A stretch of DNA of 64,000 nt from Biomphalaria glabrata (Eukaryota; Mollusca; Gastropoda; Planorbidae): assembly GCF_947242115.1 (NCBI RefSeq), contig NC_074717.1, positions 33,768,201 through 33,832,200 on the forward strand, in the 5' to 3' direction. The notes under the pieces were generated by a model. It saw nothing but the letters and a program-made list of their open reading frames with translations. It made no database searches and was not told the origin of the DNA. Below, one piece after another: positions 59,401-64,000 of the stretch; position 1 is the stretch's first letter; every line of letters begins with the position of its first letter. The translations under genes were made by a program, and so were the position numbers.

Positions 59401-62400
59401 TATAATCTAAATATAAAACAAAAAATTCCATTTTTTCCAGGTCTGTGGAAACTACATCTTTATTACGTCCGACAACATGAAGGATAAAGCTAATGGTCAA
59501 CTCCTTATTTACAGCAGATATACAACTACTCCTGGTTTCTCTTTACGACAGATAAACGCTATCACTGGTAAACTGGTGCTTCTTCCATGTCTTTACTTTG
59601 CGACAGTTAAACCCTTATCAACGACTACCCGCTTCTTTCCCGTATCATCTTAGAAAGATGTGCAGTGTAGTATTAGAGGCTCGGTCGGGGCGACATTTTA
59701 GTTGGATAACTTGTGGCCCATCAAAATATTACTAAGTCACCCTGAAAGAGTCTGAAAGGGACCACAGAAAACGGCTTGAATGTTCCGCCCTCGATCAGGA
59801 CTTGAACTAGCAAGAGGACATACAAGATTTTGAAATTCTGCCGATGTTGATTTGGAAGCAGTTTTAATGACCTCAGGCCTATGGGAAGCTATACAACAGT
59901 CAAGTGGTGGTCAAAATTCTTTTTTTTTCGACATTAATTGAAAACAAAAATAGGAAAAAAATTCCTTTTTTTTTTAAAAAAAAGCTTAGTATGAATGAGT
60001 CATGTAATTAAATTTGTAATAAACCTCAGACGACAATGAATAAAGGGGACTCAGCTTATACACCTATTCAGTCAAGTACTATTTGTTTTCCTTGAAAAGG
60101 GGACTAATTCAGCTTATACCACCACTTCAGTCAAGTACTATTTCTTTCCTTTGTTTGAGATACCAAACAAAATAATTTATTACCGATAGTTAATTAACTG
60201 ATTGGTTTAATTTTTAAAATTGATTCTTTAGTTGTAAGGTAAAAGAAATAATTGAGCAAAATTTCAGCTCAGATTGGGTGTTGGGGAAAAAACGTGTACA
60301 AACTTTTGGCCAGACAGACAGAGCTGATATAAGCTTTGTGAAATAGAGCTTCGGTTCATCTTAGCATGAATCTTCGAGTGTAGGAAATGTATTGGCTATC
60401 ATGCAAATAGAACTGCCGAGGACGAGGCAACAAAACAAAGGAACTCAAAGCTAATTCAAGAAAGGTGAACCAGGTCCATTATAGGCCTAGTTTTAATCAA
60501 AGCTCATCTCCCAAATGTGACTGACGTCATACCGTACTGATTGGTGTGCTTGTTAAGCAGTTAGTAAACTTTTCCCCCAACCATTTCATTAGACTTCTTC
60601 TTCTGATCATTGCAACTCTCATATCACTTATCTCTTTCTTATATTTCCCGGCTAGTTGGCGCCCAACCTGACATGCTGCAGTTAACCAAGGATTGCCAAA
60701 CGGCTGTAATTGCAGTTGAAGGCGAGCCTGTTGAGACCGGTGAGGATTTTACTGTAAGTATACGCTGCAATATAGATATAGTGGTTTAACTGGTTTTATT
60801 CTTTATTCTAGCTCGTCCTGTGAACTGTATTCATTGGATATTTTGTTTTCAAATAGCATCTGTTATGTAATAATTTATTTACTTTATTGTGTATTACCCC
60901 CTAGTGCATCCATGCTTTTTTTTCAGGTTGTTGGAGGACATGTTGATGTTGTTTTTTTTTAATTGTAATAAATAGTAACAAATTCATGAGTAGACTTAAT
61001 GAAAGAGTATGATAGAGGGACTTTAGAGAAAAATAATAATTCGTGTTTTTTTTACCTTCCCCTACTCTCTTGTAACGAATCGTAACAAAACTCAATACCC
61101 CTTTACACCCTCTAGAGTAACAATAACTAGAAAATTCGAATTCAACAAAAGAATGAATTATTTATTAATTATCATTTTGGAAGATTTATGGAAATATTTT
61201 AGAGAGTTAAATCAGACTTTAGGTTAATAAAACTTTCTACCAAGTGCAAATGCAGGCTGAAATAGTAGTAATGAACACAATTTTTATCTTAGAAAAAAAC
61301 AACAACAAACAAACAACTCTTCAGATCTTCCCTATCCCTTCTATCAAATCGTAACAATTTGTTTCTCATCTCCCCCCTCCCCCTTAATCATTTTGTAATA
61401 TCCAAATGTTCCTCAATAGAAATAAATTACAACTTGCCAAGTTAAATATATCATCATCACCATTTTCATCATCATCATCATCTTTCCTTTGCGTTGCTCA
61501 TGGAACATAGAGCCTCAGTAAAAACATACCACTCTAAACGGTCTCTTGCTAGTTTTTTAATGGCTTCCCAGCTCTTTCCTGTCCTCTCGGCTTCATCTTT
61601 TTTGGTCTTCCACTACGTTTTGTGCCCTTGGGGGTCCACACTAGGGCCTGTCTAGCTCTGTTGTTGGTAAGGGTGTAACCAATCCAGCTCCACTTTCTCT
61701 CTAAGATCTGCACCTCTATATTTCTCTGTCTACCCATGTCCCACAGTTTGGTGTTTTCTATTTTGTCGTACCACATATATATATATATATATATATATAA
61801 GTCTAGTTGTTTATTTACTTTGATTGGGTGAATTTCATTTGTGATAATGGGTCCATCAGTCTCGTGTGAGTCATGTCCTTATACAATATAGTAAGACTTC
61901 CAAGGATTGAAGCAGAAACAAATCTTGGAGTATAAATTCACGAATTCAAAGCATAATAAAGAAACGCAATAAATCTAATTTGTTTGTAAAATGTTTTACT
62001 TATTTCGGATGTTCCATCAGAGTTGAAGATAATTACTTCCTAGTCCAAACCTCCCGCAGGACGGCGGGGGATGGGAGCGGGCAGGGTTTGAACCCGGGAC
62101 CATCGATAAGTCCGAACGACAGTCCAGCGTGCAAACCGCACGACCAGGCAGCCATCATCAGATTAACCCTCCTATTCCCCTATACATGTAATCTATGGCA
62201 TCATTTATCTACAATGTGAATGTTTTACAGGATTATCCTGGTGCCATTGCAATTGTCAGGTTTGAGGGAGGCAGACCAGCCGACTCGATACCACCAGAGG
62301 TTAAAATTTTGGACTTCAAAAAATTTGAGACAAGGTAACTTCACACAATGAAACAGCTAAAATTTCGCATGTGAATGCGATTTATCCTTGCTTACCTGTA

Positions 62401-64000
62401 ATTGAATAATTAATAGTAGTGTATTGTTATTTGTAGCGCACAATAGTAATACACATTTCCTAATACGGATAATAAATATTATTATTATTATTGTTATTAT
62501 TAAAGTAAAATATGGCGATGTTAATAAAGTCTTGTGTCTTGTGTTTTTCCAAGTTACGACGACTTACTGGCCCGAAATGTGAAAATGTCGTACAGCAGGA
62601 CAAGAAAAGGATTCAGCGATGAGTTCGAACCAGAATACATAACTATAGATGAGGAAAGCAGAAAAGCTTATGTGGTCTTGCAGGTAGGCTTGAATAGAAA
62701 AATGACCAGACGTGAAGGGGTCAACCCCAATGTCATGGTAGGCCTGCTAGAAGTGCAATAACATATAAACCTCAATGAAATGACTAATGTGAGAGATGGT
62801 GTGGTGTTTTGAAGGTAAGGAAGACTGGGACTTAAAGGTGCGGGTTAAGACAAAGCAACAAAGTTGTTACATAAGACGTCAATATAAATGTGAAATAGCG
62901 ACCAGTTTAATAAAGTTCTATACATATATGTGGGGTGGGGAGTTTTCTTATATACTGATCCTTAATCTTGTTTCACGAGCAGGGTGTCATGTAGCAAGCA
63001 CAACGACCAACCGCTTTTACTTTCCCCAACTAAAGTCAGGTACCCATTAGAGTTTGGTGGACCCGGGGTGTCCTAAAATCCCGAAGATTTGAACCGGAGA
63101 CCCCAGGATCGAAAGCGCTTAACCACTCAGCCACAGCGATCCCTTAAAATGAAGGAGAACAATGAGTTAATATTTGCATATTAGTGCTTATAATAGAGCG
63201 CTTATAATAGAGTGCTTATGATAGAGTGCTTATAATAGAGTCCTTATAATTGAGTGCTTATAATTGAGTGCTTATAATTGAGTGCTTATAATAGAGTTCT
63301 TATAATAGAGTTCTTATTCAAGTTGTATACTCAATATTACTCAAGTGGAAGAGTTGGTTTTTTTTGTGCACAAAGATTAATGAATATCTACTAGGGCTTT
63401 AGACAGCTACTAGTAGACCTCATGTCTTTAATATTTGATTTGGTTACTGTCTCTTAAAGCCGGGTGAACTGGGAAGTCTCTAAAAAAATATTCAACTAGC
63501 TAACGAACGAATTCTGGACTTAATGCTATTTTAAGAATTATTTTGTCATTTCCTTGTGTTCCCCAGACACAAACGAACGATAAGAAAGCATCGTATACTG
63601 ACATTCACCTGTCCTTTAGTCCGTTCGACCATCGGGGCACCACACATGATCCGTCCTCCATTCTCGATGTTGTTCTTCCGTCGCTTATCCTGTCTCTCCT
63701 TCTCCCTGGTACTGTTCCCCGCAGGAATTTCTTTGGTCGTACAGTCTTAGCTTACCTGTGGTCAGAATGTCATCATGGGGCCCAGTCACCATTGTCACCC
63801 TGTTTCGGATTTCCATGTCTTTAATGCGGCCCGTGTATGTGATACCTAGTATCATTCTTTAATAGAAGAATGTTACAGAAGATGTTATAGATATTTGTGC
63901 ACATTTAAAAAAAAACTTTAATACATTATCTTCTCAGGAGAACAACGCAGTGGTTGAGGTGGATTTGAACACATACGAGATTACGCAAATCTACGGCCTA
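53479..64000 (+). CDS. MSP130-like (choice-of-anchor-I) secreted protein, 5' part, nine exons
   Basis: Exons: 53479-53559, 54659-54685, 56415-56541, 57815-57912, 59441-59567, 60656-60753, 62231-62334, 62554-62683, 63938 to the window end. Phases agree throughout, giving 285 residues so far; the 3' part lies outside. Residues 1-19 are a signal peptide (MYTLTICFIFLACVLFDVH). Family-typical blocks are VGAQPDMLQLTKDCQTAVIA, VEGEPVETGEDFT, YPGAIAIVRFEGG, FEPEYITIDEESRKAYVVLQ and ENNAVVEVDLNTYEITQIYG, with the repeated blade-like pattern of a beta-propeller. Relatives are sea-urchin MSP130, a surface protein of skeleton-forming cells, mollusc homologues and bacterial secreted proteins. Role here is inferred: extracellular, possibly shell-related. 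Exon 2 is only 27 bases. Several SINE, LINE and minisatellite inserts lie in the introns. Confidence 0.9.
54030..54115 (-). pseudogene. LINE ORF2 C-terminal scrap
   Basis: It is a short match to 19660-20100: the minus strand reads FFPSAIRTWNGLPEPARKTS-like residues. It lies in intron 1 of the MSP130-like gene. Confidence 0.65.
54692..54860 (-). mobile_element. tRNA-derived SINE, family B
   Basis: The minus-strand head GGATGGCTGCCTGGTCGTGC has the B-box GGTTCAAACCC, and the body includes CCGTCGTCCTGCGGGAGG. It starts a few bases after the donor of the 27-bp exon 2. It closely resembles 61990-62156. Confidence 0.85.
55440..55626. repeat. 36-bp minisatellite, about five copies
   Basis: The unit is close to GATTTAACTGAACCCCATTT followed by TACTGGTTCTTGTAAT. 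It lies in intron 2 of the MSP130-like gene. Confidence 0.9.
57156..57440. repeat. 28-bp minisatellite, about ten copies
   Basis: The unit is ATTTGTATGCACC followed by TTTTAGCACTGCAGA, with few variants. Intron 3 of the MSP130-like gene. Confidence 0.95.
58053..58312. repeat. 28-bp minisatellite, about nine diverged copies
   Basis: The unit is near TTGGCCCACATTGTGG followed by AGCACATCCTCC. The copies are well diverged, so this array is older than the one at 57156-57440 although the period is the same. Intron 4 of the MSP130-like gene. The open frame over it (58001-58228) reflects the repeat. Confidence 0.9.
60135..60350 (+). repeat. Interspersed repeat family R
   Basis: It is a near-collinear match to 51640-51880 (GATACCAAACAAAATAATT to GATATAAGCTTTGTGA). 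It lies in intron 5 of the MSP130-like gene. Confidence 0.7.
61443..61780 (-). pseudogene. LINE 3' end with (ATG)n tail
   Basis: The minus strand encodes a LINE C-terminus: NTKLWDMGRQRNIEVQILER, KWSWIGYTLTNNRARQALVW, TPKGTKRSGRPKK, then broken residues to a microsatellite tail of ATG units. It is the same domain type as the twin-primed LINE at 25021-25567, from another subfamily. A (TA)n tract lies at its 5' edge. Confidence 0.78.
61990..62156 (-). mobile_element. tRNA-derived SINE, family B
   Basis: Closely resembles the 54692-54860 copy, with B-box GGTTCAAACCC on the minus strand. It ends only about 75 bases before the acceptor of exon 7 of the MSP130-like gene. Confidence 0.85.
62960..63145 (-). 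mobile_element. tRNA-derived SINE, family A
   Basis: The inverted head GGATCGCTGTGGCTGAGTGGTT (read on the minus strand) is A-box-like. The B-box region is GGTTCAAATC. The body matches 14395-14670 (GAGCAGGGTGTCATGT, GTCAGGTACCCATTAGAG). Confidence 0.8.
63187..63320. repeat. 14-bp minisatellite, about nine copies
   Basis: The unit is AGAGTGCTTATAAT, with AATTGAG variants grouped in the middle. Last visible intron of the MSP130-like gene. Confidence 0.9.
63545..63830 (-). pseudogene. LINE C-terminal fragment
   Basis: Related to 49845-50080 (GGGGCACCACACATGAT, CTGGTACTGTTCCC). The minus strand reads pieces such as RGTVPGRRR, typical of a LINE C-terminus. The plus-strand frames of 64 and 93 codons here are shadows. 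It ends about 110 bases before exon 9. Confidence 0.5.

Noticed and set aside
1-64000. CRISPR array, bacterial operon or other prokaryotic defence system
   Set aside because: The window has spliced eukaryotic genes and eukaryotic retroelements; the tandem arrays lack spacer structure.

Overview
The window is an AT-rich animal nuclear sequence. Its large introns, dense LINE, SINE and DNA-transposon debris, long TAGATC-rich stretches and the protein families present fit a gastropod mollusc, probably a freshwater pulmonate. The organism is inferred, because no species marker is visible. All four genes were rebuilt by hand from splice sites with consistent phases.

Layout: (1) 5350-17622, minus strand, is a complete 15-exon AMFR/gp78 gene, the ER-membrane E3 ubiquitin ligase, with membrane region, RING-H2, CUE, E2-binding helix and p97-binding motif. 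A 2.47-kb hAT-type element lies in one intron. (2) 17.9-31.6 kb is a transposon graveyard. It holds a 733-bp palindrome, RNase H-bearing LINE pieces, three copies of a 253-bp tandem repeat, and a second hAT element (23783-26015) that contains two later LINE insertions with their own target-site duplications, one of them 5'-inverted. (3) 33197-38469, minus strand, is a two-exon C2H2 zinc-finger gene orthologous to ZNF507. (4) 40482-45097, plus strand, is a complete two-exon DAD1 gene of 113 residues, divergent from ZNF507. Its intron holds a 5'-truncated LINE, a SINE and a solo LTR. (5) 45.1-53.4 kb is repeat-rich intergenic DNA. (6) 53479 to the window end, plus strand, is the first 285 codons (nine exons) of a secreted MSP130-like / choice-of-anchor-I protein, a family linked to biomineralisation in sea urchins and molluscs and with close bacterial relatives. 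Four minisatellites lie in its introns.

The genes do not form a pathway, although AMFR (ER-associated degradation) and DAD1 (oligosaccharyltransferase) both act at the ER. No CRISPR array, rRNA, free-standing tRNA gene or bacterial operon is visible, and I see no unmistakably new multi-gene system. The most notable items are the MSP130-like gene with its repeated exon-pair architecture, the nested hAT/LINE stack with a readable order of events, and the palindrome carrying tRNA-like promoter boxes.
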